Below are positions 21,583-31,891 of a stretch of 39,170 nucleotides of DNA, one piece after another. A program made the position numbers and the translations under genes. Source of the DNA: Martensiomyces pterosporus. Lineage: Eukaryota; Kickxellomycota; Kickxellomycetes; Kickxellales; Kickxellaceae. Location: NCBI GenBank assembly GCA_025201845.1, contig MU604003.1:30530-69699 (forward strand), read 5' to 3'. Each line of letters begins with the position of its first letter. Within the stretch, counting starts at the first letter, position 1. Below the pieces are notes generated by a model. It was not told the DNA's origin, ran no database searches, and worked only from the letters and a program-made list of their open reading frames with translations.

Positions 21583-23910
21583 TACCGAGGGTATTTTCGT
21601 CCCGCTGTACAGCAAGTAAAGGGCGAAATGAGGTCAGCGAGTGACACAAAAGGGCAGAGAGGCGCCTGCTTTCTCGTGCTGTGTCGGGAGATGTGCGAAT
21701 TTGTAGTGAATAGAAGTGGAGAGGGTGAGGTGGAGTGAGCGAGAGAAGCAGCTCAATTCTACTCAAGGAGCCTGGTAGCCTCGCTTGTACGCGTCTTAGG
21801 TTTAGAATCAGCGAGGAGAGAGGTGTGTAACGCGTGAATTTGGAACTCCTGGCGCCAATGTTCACTAGCGTTCTGTCTGAGGATTTGGCAAATTAGCTAT
21901 GAATGCTGTGTAAGGGCGCTGTTGTTGGCTAGTATGTAGGCGTTGAAAGAGGCAAGGGAATGTAGTGCGAGTCCGGAGTGAAGTAGCGATTGCAATAAGG
22001 TGGAAAGGGAAAAAAAAACGTGTGCTCGAAAAGACAAATACAAGGCATTCCGAGCAGCTTTGCTGCTCTGGGCAAGTTTTCGCCCGCCTTGGTTTCCTCC
22101 CTTTTTCTCTGCTCTTTTTCCCGCTCTTATTGCTAGCAGCGCGCTTTTGTTTGGCACCCAGTCTATGATTTTTTGGCCAGGCTTTGTGTGCGACAGCCAG
22201 CACAGCATGCCACGTGCTGCAGATCTGATTGGCATACCAAGCCATGATCTAATATGATTAGCGGATCGATCAATCGCCGGGCGCTGCGCCTTGAGCAGGG
22301 GCGTCTTGGGCGTCTGGGCCAAAGCGAGGCTCGCTCCCAAGGCGCGCCGCTTTGGAAGCGCCGGTTTCCATGCTGATGCAGGCTCATGTGAAAGCGGTTT
22401 TGGACGGTCAACGAGCGTCCCAGCCCACGCATGACCGTGTCTTGCCATTTAGGAAGCAAAGGGCCCCGATTGGCAAATGCACAAGCGCACCTTAAACAGC
22501 CAAGGCTCTTTCGACTGCGCTGCAGCATAGCTATGTGCCGAGCTGGCTGGACAGCAGGGCAGGAAGCCGCACATGGCGTTGCAGAAGGGCAAAGGAGAGG
22601 AGGCTGGCGTGGCTCTGCTGCTGTTTTGGACGAAAGAAAGGCAGGCTGCTGTCCAGGCAGAGGACCGGCGGCGCCCTTCTGCGCATGGCAGGCCCCACGA
22701 ACGGGAGTGAGGAGGCAAGCAAGTCATAGCGGCCCGAAAGCCTCTGCTCAGAGGGGACCATCGCTGCTGCTCTTCCACTGCTCTTGCTGCAAGGCAGAGG
22801 AGGCCCACGCCATGTCTGCATCGTGTGGGCTGCGATCCCACTGCGTCCAGCCAGTAGGGCTCGAGAGATTGCCGCGTGCATCTTGTGCATCAGCTGATAG
22901 CGCCGATTGGAAGGGGGAGGCAGCGGGCGGATATGCCGGGAAAGGGCGCTCTGCTGGTGCGTCTCCTGCGCTCGGCGGAGGAAAGCTAGCAGACGACGGC
23001 AAAAGCCGCGAAGGCAGGTGCGGCGGGGAGTGCCGCATTTTTGGGCTGTAGCTGGGCGCCGCACACTTGCCAGACGACCAGCAGCAGCGCGCAAGGTGGC
23101 CTCCTCGCTGCCATGCTGTATTCTCCTGTCTGTGCTTGAGCCAGGCTGGTGCGGCTGGCTGGTGCTGCCCAGTGCTGCTGGCCTGTTTCCACCGCAAGAG
23201 GCACGCGCTGCCACACCAATCCACGCTCGCTGCACGGCGGCGAGGCATTGGATCGCTTGTGCCCGCTCTCCTTGCTGCCCTAGATATCTGGTGTTTTGGC
23301 TATACGCTTTTTCGCTACTCTTTGCTTCTAGGCGTGTGCTCTTCCATTTGCCCTATACTTTCTTTGCTTGTTCTCATTCCCGCCATTGTCGCTTGCACCT
23401 TGCTATTCGACTTATCTCACACCTACACTCCAGCGTGTTTCGTTTATCTATTCTCCTGCATAGCGGAAGGGCATTTCACGCACGCACGCAGCGGGTGCTC
23501 CATACACACTTTTCCGGAGCGCACAGTACAGAGAGGAGCTCCAATTGGAAGTAAAGGCAGCGGCGCAGTCTGCTCGCAATCAGCACAGCGAAATAGCACC
23601 AACATACCCTCCGCTCTGCTGTGCTAGGTTGTGCTGATACTTGCCACCCACGCCTGGCTTTATCTTTTTCCACGGCCGCATATGCACTTGTGCTGGCGCC
23701 TTCGTTCTACACACCACCACCACCACCACCGCCTGTCTTTATTCGCTTGGGTGCCCTTTGGTCTATTGTTCCGTGGCCGCATCGCATCGCATCGCACGCT
23801 TGGAGTGCTACCCAGCAGCTGAGAGAACACACGCGGTTTGCTGAGACTGCCACCCTGTCCATATATCATCGCGCTGAACAGCCTAACCAGCAACTAGGCG
23901 CAGCATAGCC
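21583..23910. other. Long divergent intergenic region, 2.3 kb
   Basis: It separates the divergent starts of the SET gene (-) and the bHLH gene (+). The segment at about 22260-23060 is GC-rich with frames open on both strands, including a 166-codon ATG frame on the minus strand (22748-23248) that has no domain. From about 23270 to 23480 the plus strand is strongly pyrimidine-rich, like a long leader for the bHLH gene. It also has a (CAC)n run near 23713-23730 and a GCATC repeat near 23778-23795. A TATATA at about 23859 lies 50 bp before the bHLH ATG. Confidence 0.5.
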
Positions 23911-26268
23911 ATGGACTGGGCACATCTTTTTATGCCCAACGAGGGCTCGGGTAACAGCGGAGCAGGCTCCCTCGATGCAGGTACGTATTTCTCATATCCT
24001 CTGGCCACAGCGCAATCGACGATGCCCCTGCTTTTAGCCGCTCACATGAGCGAGTGTGCCGGCGATGTAGGGCTCCGTCTTTCTCCCGGCTGAGCCCACT
24101 TTTATTCGCAGTTGATGCCGGGAATCCCCTTATCTACTCCCCCAATAACGGCATCAGCCCGGATATGAGTGCGTGCTTACCTTCAGCTCCAGGAGATGGG
24201 AGAGGGGCTAAATTAAGGGCCTGGTCGGCAGCAGACAGCCACCACCGCTGCTCTGCTTATCTGGATAAATCACTGCTGCGACGCTCTCCCTCTACTGCAC
24301 TGGACACAGGGCGTGTTTGGGGGAGAGCGGGGGTAGCAACAGCAGACGACACTTTCACATGCAATTGCGAGTCTTGCCTACATTTACTAAAGCGTGCATA
24401 TGGCGAGCTTCAACTCCAAACACCTGCTGGCCAAGCACGCAGCAAAGTGGAAACGGATGCTAACAGCAACACAAAGCCCCTGTCTTTGCATCTCATATAA
24501 TGTCTACAATGCCCACGGCTCCCAGCCTGTAGACCAAACCCTCCTTGTACCAACAGCAGATCTCTTCGAAAACCTGCCTCTTCCCCCATCGACTCTTCCT
24601 CCCCGGCCGCCATCAATACCGCCAGATCTTGAGCCCGCACCGCTATTCCCGCCATCGGCAGACTCTTTCACACAGCCCGGCAGCTCCAACGCCACTGGCC
24701 AACAGCAGTTCTCAAACCCCAACTCGCAGCCTGGCCTGCCGTCGGAGCAGATAGCTTCATCGTCAGCGCTACTTCCACAGCAGCAGCCACAGCACCAGCA
24801 GTCGCTTGGCCAAGCAACACAGGCGCTTCAGCCATCGTTCTTGCAGCCAGGGCAGCAGCAGCAGATCAGACCGGTTGAACCAGCTGCAGCACCACCGCCT
24901 ATTGACACTCTGTTTGACTCTAACGAAGAGTCCTATTTGCAATCGTTTCTCAACAGCTTCGACGTCGAGGGATTTGGCATCGGCTCTTACCTTGCCTCTC
25001 CACCACCAATGGCTAACTTTTCGTCTCACGCAGACCTGTCCAGCATGGGCATGGGCATGGGCATGGGTGTTGGCGCCAGCATGATGGGCGCCATGGACGA
25101 CGCCATCCCACATCTGTCGCTTGACGAGAACGCACACGATACCACGCAGGGCTTCTCGCATATGAACACACCATCGAACCACATGCCGCACGACCGCCCA
25201 AATGGCGGCATGGTGCCGATGCACCGCCGACAATACTTTGACTATGGCCTTGGCAACACATCGCATCTGTCGCTTGGAAACGTGATGTCGGAAGAGCTGC
25301 AAAAGGTGTCGTCGTGGCTGATTCAGAACCAGGACCACCAGTCAGAGGCTCCACTACCGCCCTCGGCGACTTTTGCCAATATGGCATCATCTTATCAAGC
25401 AAGCATCAACGACCACCACCAGCAGCACCACCCCCAGCTCGGGCCGCTGGCTGGAATTAGCACTGCTGGCGGACCCGGCTTGCCGAACAGTCAGGGTGAT
25501 CGGCCACTCCCCAACTCCGTTGTCCCCGGATTGCTCTCCGCTGACAGTCTTTGGGACCACAATGGACAAGCCGGTCTAATGCCGCCACCACCAAAACCGT
25601 CTTCAGAGTCCGAGCTCTCAATCAAGCGCAAGGCGTCGCGCGAGCAGGTAGACCAGCCCAGAAAGACCAGAGGCCACCCTAGACCACCTCTTCACGAGGC
25701 GCCTTTGATCCATACAAACGTGATGGCCGCAGTCATCCACGGCCGCCACAGCCTCTCGCCGGGTGCAGGCGTAGCGTCTCCCCCGCCAATATCTTCAGCC
25801 GGTGCCATGGCACTCCTAGGCACTGCCAGCAACCAGGACACATACCAGCTTGACTCGCAGAACGAGACCGACAGCAAGGACAGCAGCGGCGGTGCTAACA
25901 GCGAGAAGCGGCGAAATAGCAAAAAGGCCATCCAGCGTGTGATCCTCACGGAAGAAGAGCGCAGAGCAAACCACATTGCATCGGAGCAGCGGCGCAGAAA
26001 CCAGATCCGCCAGGGATATGCAGAGCTCATGAACTTGGTCACCACCCTACGCGACCCTGCACTTGGCAACCACCCAGGGACCGCGCAAAGCACCCCAAGC
26101 AAGGCTGTCATTCTTTCGCACGCTGTCCAGTTTATTCGAGGGCTCGAGGAAGGCAACCGGATACTGCGCAAGAGGCTGGAGGGCACGCGGCATATGATTC
26201 CCCCAATGCACCTTGCCGCTCAGACGCTTGCAGCGTTCCATCCGCACTCTCCCAGCCCGCCCCAATAG
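23911..26268 (+). CDS. bHLH transcription factor (Ino4/Mlx-like)
   Basis: Three exons inferred from frame and splice signals: 23911-23980, 24112-24168 and 24533-26268, giving 620 residues. Introns are 131 nt (GTACGT...TTCGCAG) and 364 nt (GTGCGT...CTGTAG). The joins read SLDA-VDAGNP and SPDM-NQTLLVP, and total length is divisible by three. The N-terminal two thirds is rich in Pro, Gln, Ser and His with an MGMGMGMG run, typical of a transactivation region. The bHLH domain is at about 516-582, with the E-box contact set His523, Glu527 and Arg531 in the basic region, a long loop, and a short leucine-rich extension (LEEGNRILRKRL). The basic region HIASEQRRR resembles yeast Ino4 and animal Mlx, so a heterodimer binding CACGTG-like sites is plausible. 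The last exon's 3' part is repeated after an assembly gap. The second intron boundary is less sure than the first. Confidence 0.85.
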
Positions 26269-26486
26269 CAAGGGCACCGTGCTTAGCATCGCCGTGTATC
26301 TCTTTCTCCGTTCCTCCCTCTCATTGCCACGCCCACCGCATGTTTATTCACACCCTCTCTACGCCTTCTCGCACATATAATCGGTGACTTGCCAACATGT
26401 ACTGCTGCCGCCAGTGCTATTTCGCAATACATAGAAATAAAAAAGACGTTGAGGGTAGCGACAGCTCGGTTGATAGAACGTGAGCA
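26022..26486. repeat. Left copy of 465-bp duplicated gap flank
   Basis: Matches 26497-26961 base for base except one position (C at 26278, G at 26753). It contains the 3' part of the bHLH coding region and its 3' UTR, including an AATAAA at 26436-26441. Confidence 0.97.
26436..26441 (+). terminator. Polyadenylation signal of the bHLH gene
   Basis: AATAAA lies 168 bp past the stop codon. The duplicate flank holds the same hexamer at 26911-26916. Confidence 0.5.
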
Positions 26487-26496
26487 NNNNNNNNNN
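26487..26496. other. Assembly gap (10 N)
   Basis: Ten undetermined bases join two contig ends that share the same 465 bp. The true gap length is unknown and may be negative (an unmerged overlap). Confidence 0.99.
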
Positions 26497-26961
26497 AGAG
26501 CTCATGAACTTGGTCACCACCCTACGCGACCCTGCACTTGGCAACCACCCAGGGACCGCGCAAAGCACCCCAAGCAAGGCTGTCATTCTTTCGCACGCTG
26601 TCCAGTTTATTCGAGGGCTCGAGGAAGGCAACCGGATACTGCGCAAGAGGCTGGAGGGCACGCGGCATATGATTCCCCCAATGCACCTTGCCGCTCAGAC
26701 GCTTGCAGCGTTCCATCCGCACTCTCCCAGCCCGCCCCAATAGCAAGGGCACGGTGCTTAGCATCGCCGTGTATCTCTTTCTCCGTTCCTCCCTCTCATT
26801 GCCACGCCCACCGCATGTTTATTCACACCCTCTCTACGCCTTCTCGCACATATAATCGGTGACTTGCCAACATGTACTGCTGCCGCCAGTGCTATTTCGC
26901 AATACATAGAAATAAAAAAGACGTTGAGGGTAGCGACAGCTCGGTTGATAGAACGTGAGCA
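26497..26961. repeat. Right copy of duplicated gap flank; truncated bHLH 3' end
   Basis: Second copy of 26022-26486. Its apparent open frame (to the stop at 26743) is only the last part of the bHLH gene, without the DNA-binding basic region, and should not be annotated as a gene. Sequence unique to the right contig begins at 26962. Confidence 0.95.
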
Positions 26962-27040
26962 CCTGGCGTTGGCTGCGCCACTATAACATAAACACCGGCT
27001 CATGCTGCCGCCACTCTGGTCTGGTAAAAGAAGGGGTGCA

Positions 27041-28102
27041 CTAGTACTTTGTGTGTCCCGAGAAATTCGCCATGGCGGTATCCCCGCCGCTGACAGCGTT
27101 GATCAGCCTGGTCCTGGCATCCTGGGAGAAAGCGTACAGCAGCGGAATGACATTGGCAAACTTTGGCAGGAAGATCTCGCGACCCCTGCCAGAGCCTAGA
27201 GCCGAGAAGATCTCACGCGCAATGGCATCGGGGCGAAGGGTGGGCATAAAGAACTGACCGAGATCAAGCCCGCGGAAGAGCCCGCTGTCAATAACGCCAG
27301 GGTAGGCAATGCTAAACTGGATGTTGCTGGATCTGTAGCGACTAGCGACCTCGCGGCGGAGAGACTCGTGAAGCAGCTTGACGCCGCCCTTGCTAGCGCA
27401 GTATGTAGATGCCTGGGGCGTCCCGACAAAAGAAACGATCGAGCCGACGGTCACAATATGACCACGCCTGGCCTCGAGCATGGCTGGCAGGAATTGGCGG
27501 ATGAGGTGGAAGTGTGAGGTCAGGTTGACATTGATGACCTTGTCGACCTCAGCGTCGGCCATCTCAAGCAGCAACTTGCCAACCACAATACCGGCGTTAT
27601 TCACGAGCATAGTCGGGTTGCCCAGGTCAGCACGAATCTGGTCTGCTGTGTTCTTGGTCTGCTCCAGATTTGTAATGTCGCACTTGTAGTATCTCCACTT
27701 GTCGGCATACTTGATGTCGTTGATGGGGAATGGGTTCACATCCAGGATAGCAACGCGCGCGCCAGCCTTGAGCAGCCTCTTGGCCAGCTCGAGTCCGACG
27801 CCATGGCTACCGCCCGTGACAACAACAATCTCGTTGCGCCAGTACACTGGGGCCTTTGCACCGAAAAGCAGCTTGTGTGCAAGGCTGCTGACTCCTGGAA
27901 GGACGACGTTGGCTGTTGCCCAGAGCGCAGCAGCAGCAGCAAGCTTCTCCTTGAGCTGGACATTGCTGTGCTTGCGCGAAAGTGCGTTCACGACCAAGTA
28001 GCTGATCAGCGGCGAGTGGATAGTCCTGGCCGTGTATCTCAAGAGCGTATCGAGGTTGAACCCGCGCTGCACTAGGGGCTGCTTGTCATTGATGGTGTCC
28101 AT
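27041..28102 (-). CDS. Short-chain dehydrogenase/reductase (RDH10/DHRS-like)
   Basis: NAD(P)-dependent oxidoreductase of 353 residues, from ATG 28102; the frame to 28213 begins with TTG. Classical SDR motifs are complete: cofactor loop TGGSHGVG (96-103), NNAG (168-171), catalytic Ser221 in VGS, and Tyr234-x3-Lys238 in YCASK. About 90 residues precede the Rossmann fold and include a hydrophobic segment (about 52-75), which suggests attachment to ER or lipid-droplet membranes, as in the retinol dehydrogenase 10, DHRS3 and 17-beta-HSD11 group. Fungal members commonly act on lipid or steroid-like alcohols and ketones, but the substrate here is unknown. An Asp after the second strand (ILDVNP) favours NAD over NADP. 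A CATAAAAGG element lies about 160 bp upstream. Confidence 0.9.
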   Translation of the reverse strand: MDTINDKQPLVQRGFNLDTLLRYTARTIHSPLISYLVVNALSRKHSNVQLKEKLAAAAALWATANVVLPGVSSLAHKLLFGAKAPVYWRNEIVVVTGGSHGVGLELAKRLLKAGARVAILDVNPFPINDIKYADKWRYYKCDITNLEQTKNTADQIRADLGNPTMLVNNAGIVVGKLLLEMADAEVDKVINVNLTSHFHLIRQFLPAMLEARRGHIVTVGSIVSFVGTPQASTYCASKGGVKLLHESLRREVASRYRSSNIQFSIAYPGVIDSGLFRGLDLGQFFMPTLRPDAIAREIFSALGSGRGREIFLPKFANVIPLLYAFSQDARTRLINAVSGGDTAMANFSGHTKY

Positions 28103-29139
28103 GGCCTGAGCAGACGTGTCTGAGTGTGCTTGCCAGCAAAGCTGCGATGTATGCGTTAATGAGGACTCGAAAGGAACGAAGAACAGGAGACCTGTGGGCG
28201 GAAGGGCAAACAAGAGAGGATTTGGGTGGTGCTACAAAGGCAGCCAAAGCCACGCTCCTTGCCTTTTATGAGCGAGGCTGATAGCGGTTATTCGGCTGCT
28301 GCTGCTTCTGCACTCGCTGCCACGGAGCAAAGATATTGTCGTTTACCATGTCAATGCATGGACAATTACTAGCTCGTGGAGGCGCATACACCTTTTTGGA
28401 GACAGTAAGGGGAGCTGTGCTGCTGGAGCGGAATCGCAGATGTGATCGCTCCTTTCAACGCCTGCTAGCTTGGAGAGCAAAGTGCTCATGTCTGCTGCTG
28501 TGGTGTGGTCAGGTGACAACGGCATCTGGGCTGGTCCTACACACCTTGCAGCTGGCGATTGCCGCAACTGACCTTAAGCCCGCTGCCTCTCCAGGGCATT
28601 GCATTCACGTCTTGTAGAAACCACCGGGAGGCCTGGCCAATTCCTCTACAGTCGATGCTGTACCAGTCCATCCTCGCACAGACATGTGAACGGGCATAAG
28701 GCTGCCTTCTGCACAGTGCACTGCAAAGACAGCCATGCAACGTATGCAGAGATGCTTATATTCTCAGGAGCATGAGCAAGCATCCTTCCTTTGTTGGCAG
28801 CCCACACTCTTGGGCAATGAAGTTGGCGAGATTGGCACACGATAGACATTATTCTTATTGCAAGACCCCGTTTGAGCGACATGGCCTCCGAGTGCTTTCC
28901 GCTGGGATACGTTAATATTTGTGGCTGCTGCAGCAGTGCACATGCTGTCTACAGGAAGCAAAGCGCCTTCACGTGGAATTGCCCCCTAAACACCAGCCAC
29001 GCTACAAAGTCGCCAAATCGCCATGCTGCCACCTTCTATCCTGGGCCCGCCCTCTGCCAAACACTTCGACAGCACCTGCATGCAATATACCACCGCTCCC
29101 TTCTCTTTTCGGCTGTTGTGGACTTCGCGCTGATCACCA
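28103..29139. other. Divergent intergenic region SDR/NBS1
   Basis: About 1 kb between the starts of the SDR gene (-) and the nibrin-like gene (+). It should contain both promoters. Only short frames without domains are present, and no RNA gene was recognised. Confidence 0.45.
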
Positions 29140-30789
29140 ATGCTGCTACTGGTCGGGATGGATAGAGCACTGGGCACTGTTTGGTGGCTCAAACCAGGTG
29201 CCGAGCTCGCTGTCGGGCGCAAGGGTGCTCCATTGCTAGTCGATGGAGACCATTCGGTGAGCAGACAACATGCAGCGATAGTCGTGACAATGGACACGCA
29301 GCCAAAAGTGAAGATAAGGGACAAGGGGTCTAAATTCGGACTGTATGTCAACGGGCATCGGTGCGCTTCTAATCAAGTAGCCGAGGTCAAGGTTGGCGAT
29401 AATGTGACATTTGGCGGCCAGGCGTCCACGTTCCAATTGCGTGACTGCTCCGTTGCCTTCTGCCCAACGAACATGGGGTCAGGCTCTTCGTCTACATTGG
29501 AAAAGCTGTCTGCTACCGCAGAATCGCTAGGTATCAGCTTCGTGAGCGGCGTCGACCAATGCACGCATCTAATGACGCCGGCGCTCGCCGTCACTAGTAA
29601 GGTTATTAAAGCCCTTGTTTACGGCCGCTGGATCGTTTCTCCAGACTATGTTCGCCAAATCGAATCTATGCCCGTGGCATTTAAAGTGGACAACCCAGCG
29701 CCGAGCAAAGTCGATGCTTTTGTCGAATCACTCAGCTTCTTGCCCGTACGTAGTCCACCTGCGATCCTTCCAAACAGCCCAATTGACCTGAGTGGCGTTG
29801 ACTGGAATCCCGACCCTAGACGTCAAGGCCTGTTTGACTCAAGGCTATTTGTGTTTGTGGACAGCGCTCAGCATGGGCGGCACGAATCGTCCATCAGAAT
29901 ATCGGGCGGAACAAGCATGACTCTGGATGACGCAGACCATCGAGCTTTGATAGGTTCGCGCAGCACTCACGATATGAAGACGCAAGCCAGCTTATCGTCA
30001 AAGGAAATATTGTCGCATCTGGAGAAGGCGGAGCAAGTCCTGGGTATAACCAAAGAGCCATCGGCTGTGTGCATCGTCCTACCACCAGCACCACCCCGAG
30101 GCACACGGGGCAGAGCAGATGCAGTTGCATTTGCCAGATCTGTGGCTCGGCTTCTTGGCGTCCGCCCTATATCGGAGTCTGAAATTGGTCTCGCTGTCCT
30201 CTTTGTATCGTGCAAGGACCACACGAACCCGATGCTTCGCGAGCAGCCCGAGTCAGCCGACATGCCAATAGAAGAGCAGACGCCGACAAGCACAGAGCCT
30301 GCTCCCTTTTCTGTAGGGACTGAGAGGCTCGCTGAACGAAGCGCCAATGCTGCTGTCAAGCGACGCACTACGCGCAAAGCAGGAATGGATAGCTTCTGGG
30401 CGAATATGATCTCTGGAGAATCACCAGGGCAGCCTAGGAATGACAGGGCGCTTGGCACAACTGCCGCGGCCCAAACCACCAGCGCTGCTCCTCCAAGTAC
30501 ACATAAACAAGTCGGGTGTCAGACTCCAGTGCCAGGCCCCAATAGTAGGAGCAGTGCCACAGCCAATACCGCTGGAAGCCCTGGCAGTGCCCTTGCAGGT
30601 CAAACCGCTGACAACGCTGCAGAAGCTCAGCGCCAGCGGCTAGCCTGTAGCACCAGCATTGGAGCGATGGCAGCAAAAGTCAGCCTTATCAAACCAAAGA
30701 TGCAGTCGGGTCATCACCGTGCACAAGACACGTCACTGCCGAACTTCAAGCGGTTCAGAAAAACCACCCACCCTTACCAGCTAGCATAG
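29140..30789 (+). CDS. NBS1: Nibrin/NBS1-like FHA-BRCT DNA-repair protein
   Basis: Regulatory subunit of the Mre11-Rad50-Nbs1 complex that senses and processes DNA double-strand breaks. The 549-residue ORF has the nibrin domain order. The FHA domain (about 22-100) has the phosphopeptide-binding residues in VGRK (Arg27) and SRQH (Ser41, Arg42, His44) and the strand KFGLYVNG. The first BRCT (about 112-175) has CTHLMTPALAVTSKVIKAL and YGRWIVSPDY. A second, divergent BRCT starts near residue 228 (LFDSRLFVFV). A long Ser/Ala/Pro-rich linker follows. NFKRFRK (535-541) matches the conserved Mre11-binding NFKKFKK motif. The protein stops eight residues later, so the C-terminal ATM/Tel1-binding tail of other nibrins is absent. 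ATG at 29140 is used; ATG at 29158 is an alternative that keeps the FHA domain. It converges with the EMAPII gene, with 95 bp between the stops. Confidence 0.9.
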   Translation: MLLLVGMDRALGTVWWLKPGAELAVGRKGAPLLVDGDHSVSRQHAAIVVTMDTQPKVKIRDKGSKFGLYVNGHRCASNQVAEVKVGDNVTFGGQASTFQLRDCSVAFCPTNMGSGSSSTLEKLSATAESLGISFVSGVDQCTHLMTPALAVTSKVIKALVYGRWIVSPDYVRQIESMPVAFKVDNPAPSKVDAFVESLSFLPVRSPPAILPNSPIDLSGVDWNPDPRRQGLFDSRLFVFVDSAQHGRHESSIRISGGTSMTLDDADHRALIGSRSTHDMKTQASLSSKEILSHLEKAEQVLGITKEPSAVCIVLPPAPPRGTRGRADAVAFARSVARLLGVRPISESEIGLAVLFVSCKDHTNPMLREQPESADMPIEEQTPTSTEPAPFSVGTERLAERSANAAVKRRTTRKAGMDSFWANMISGESPGQPRNDRALGTTAAAQTTSAAPPSTHKQVGCQTPVPGPNSRSSATANTAGSPGSALAGQTADNAAEAQRQRLACSTSIGAMAAKVSLIKPKMQSGHHRAQDTSLPNFKRFRKTTHPYQLA

Positions 30790-30808
30790 AATGTGCCATG
30801 TTCCGCCG

Positions 30809-30814
30809 TTTATT
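30809..30814 (-). terminator. Polyadenylation signal of the EMAPII gene
   Basis: AATAAA on the minus strand, 71-76 bp past the stop codon at 30885. Confidence 0.45.
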
Positions 30815-30884
30815 TGAACCGCTGTCTTTTAGGGTGCTTAATACTGACCAGAGACGACTGCGAAAAGGAGTTACTAGACGTTGC

Positions 30885-31751
30885 CTAGCCGATCGTCCCA
30901 GTAAGCAAGGCTGAGGTAGCCACACTGCCTCCAGATTCCGTCTGCAGGCCACATCCCTTGTATCTCGCAATGCGGGCATCAAGACTTAGCCCCTCAATAA
31001 ACTGCTCCACCACCTTCTGCTTCTTGATTAGCGGCTTGAGTGCGGCTGGCATGTCCGCAGCCCGGGTCGGGGCGCCGCCATTGCTGCCCATGGAAGCAAA
31101 GACGAGGTCTCCTGGACGTGCATCAGCAGGCGCCTCCAAGACTTCGACAACAGCTGGGCCGCTACCAGCACTGCTGCTCGCTGCGAGCAGCATCCCCTGG
31201 GACGTGATGCCCCTGAGCTTTCTGGGCTTCATGTTGGCAAGCACCACAATTTTCTTGTGTAGGAGCTGCTCGGGCTGATAGTGCTTTACCAGCCCGCTGA
31301 CAATAGTCCGCCTATTGTCCAGGTCGGGTGGCTCTGCACGGCTCTGTTCTCCCAAGTCGACCTTGAGCACATAGAGCATGTCAGCCTCTGGATGCTTCTC
31401 CACGGACTCGATTAGGCCCACTCGCAAGTCCACTTTGTCCACTGGGTCGGCTGCACTGGGCGTGGCTGCGCCTTCGGGCTGCGTCTGGCCGCTTGGCGCT
31501 GCTGCCCCTGTCTGTGCTGCGGAGCCAGCTGCTCTGCTGAGTCTTGGTGTCGTAGAAAGGGCCCGAGCACTGAATAAAGCGCTGGTGCTGGTGTTGCGCT
31601 GGCACAACAGTCGCGTGTCTTCTCCAGAGCAAGCGATAGCATGTCTTATTGCCAGCCCCCGCCAACTCGGCAAGCCAGCTAGCTTGCCACCGTCGCCGAG
31701 CTTGAATGGGCGCACAAAATTCCAAGTGCCCGCACGCCGCATTCGATTCAT
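30885..31751 (-). CDS. EMAPII/Arc1-type tRNA-binding domain protein, probably mitochondrial
   Basis: Product of 288 residues with a C-terminal EMAPII-like OB-fold tRNA-binding domain (about 103-270). It has VDLRVGLIESVEKHPEAD, RTIVSGLVKHY and LANMKPRKLRGITSQGMLLAA, close to yeast Arc1 and human AIMP1. Those proteins hold aminoacyl-tRNA synthetases together and deliver tRNA to them. The first 75 residues are rich in Arg, Ser, Leu and Ala with almost no acidic residues, and contain ALSTTPRLSR, resembling a mitochondrial presequence and cleavage site. The frame is open to an ATG at 31889, but that lies upstream of a CTATAAAGG box at 31832-31840 and two bases from the next gene's stop codon, so ATG 31751 is preferred. 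No methionyl- or tyrosyl-tRNA synthetase catalytic domain is attached. Confidence 0.88.
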   Translation of the reverse strand: MNRMRRAGTWNFVRPFKLGDGGKLAGLPSWRGLAIRHAIACSGEDTRLLCQRNTSTSALFSARALSTTPRLSRAAGSAAQTGAAAPSGQTQPEGAATPSAADPVDKVDLRVGLIESVEKHPEADMLYVLKVDLGEQSRAEPPDLDNRRTIVSGLVKHYQPEQLLHKKIVVLANMKPRKLRGITSQGMLLAASSSAGSGPAVVEVLEAPADARPGDLVFASMGSNGGAPTRAADMPAALKPLIKKQKVVEQFIEGLSLDARIARYKGCGLQTESGGSVATSALLTGTIG

Positions 31752-31831
31752 GACAATGCGAAACGAAATAGTGCAAAATAATAAAGCGTGAAGATAAGAG
31801 CAGCAGCGAGAGTAATTTCCTCGTGCCTGGT

Positions 31832-31840
31832 CCTTTATAG
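31832..31840 (-). promoter_or_regulatory. TATA box of the EMAPII gene
   Basis: CTATAAAGG on the minus strand, about 85 bp upstream of ATG 31751. It supports this ATG over the one at 31889. Confidence 0.45.
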
Positions 31841-31891
31841 AGCTTGGCTGTGTGCAAATGCGCATATAAAACTGTACTGTGAAATGCATGT

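Noticed and set aside
22748..23248. 166-codon ATG frame on the minus strand in GC-rich intergenic DNA
   Set aside because: Several other frames over the same DNA are open too, there is no domain, and composition is that of random GC-rich sequence. Kept only as part of the intergenic entry.
26497..26743. Second bHLH fragment as a paralogue or pseudogene
   Set aside because: It matches the first copy almost base for base and abuts an N gap, so an assembly artefact is far more likely.
31752..31889. Upstream ATG at 31889 as start of the EMAPII gene
   Set aside because: It lies upstream of the likely TATA box and two bases from the preceding gene's stop; the added residues show no homology.
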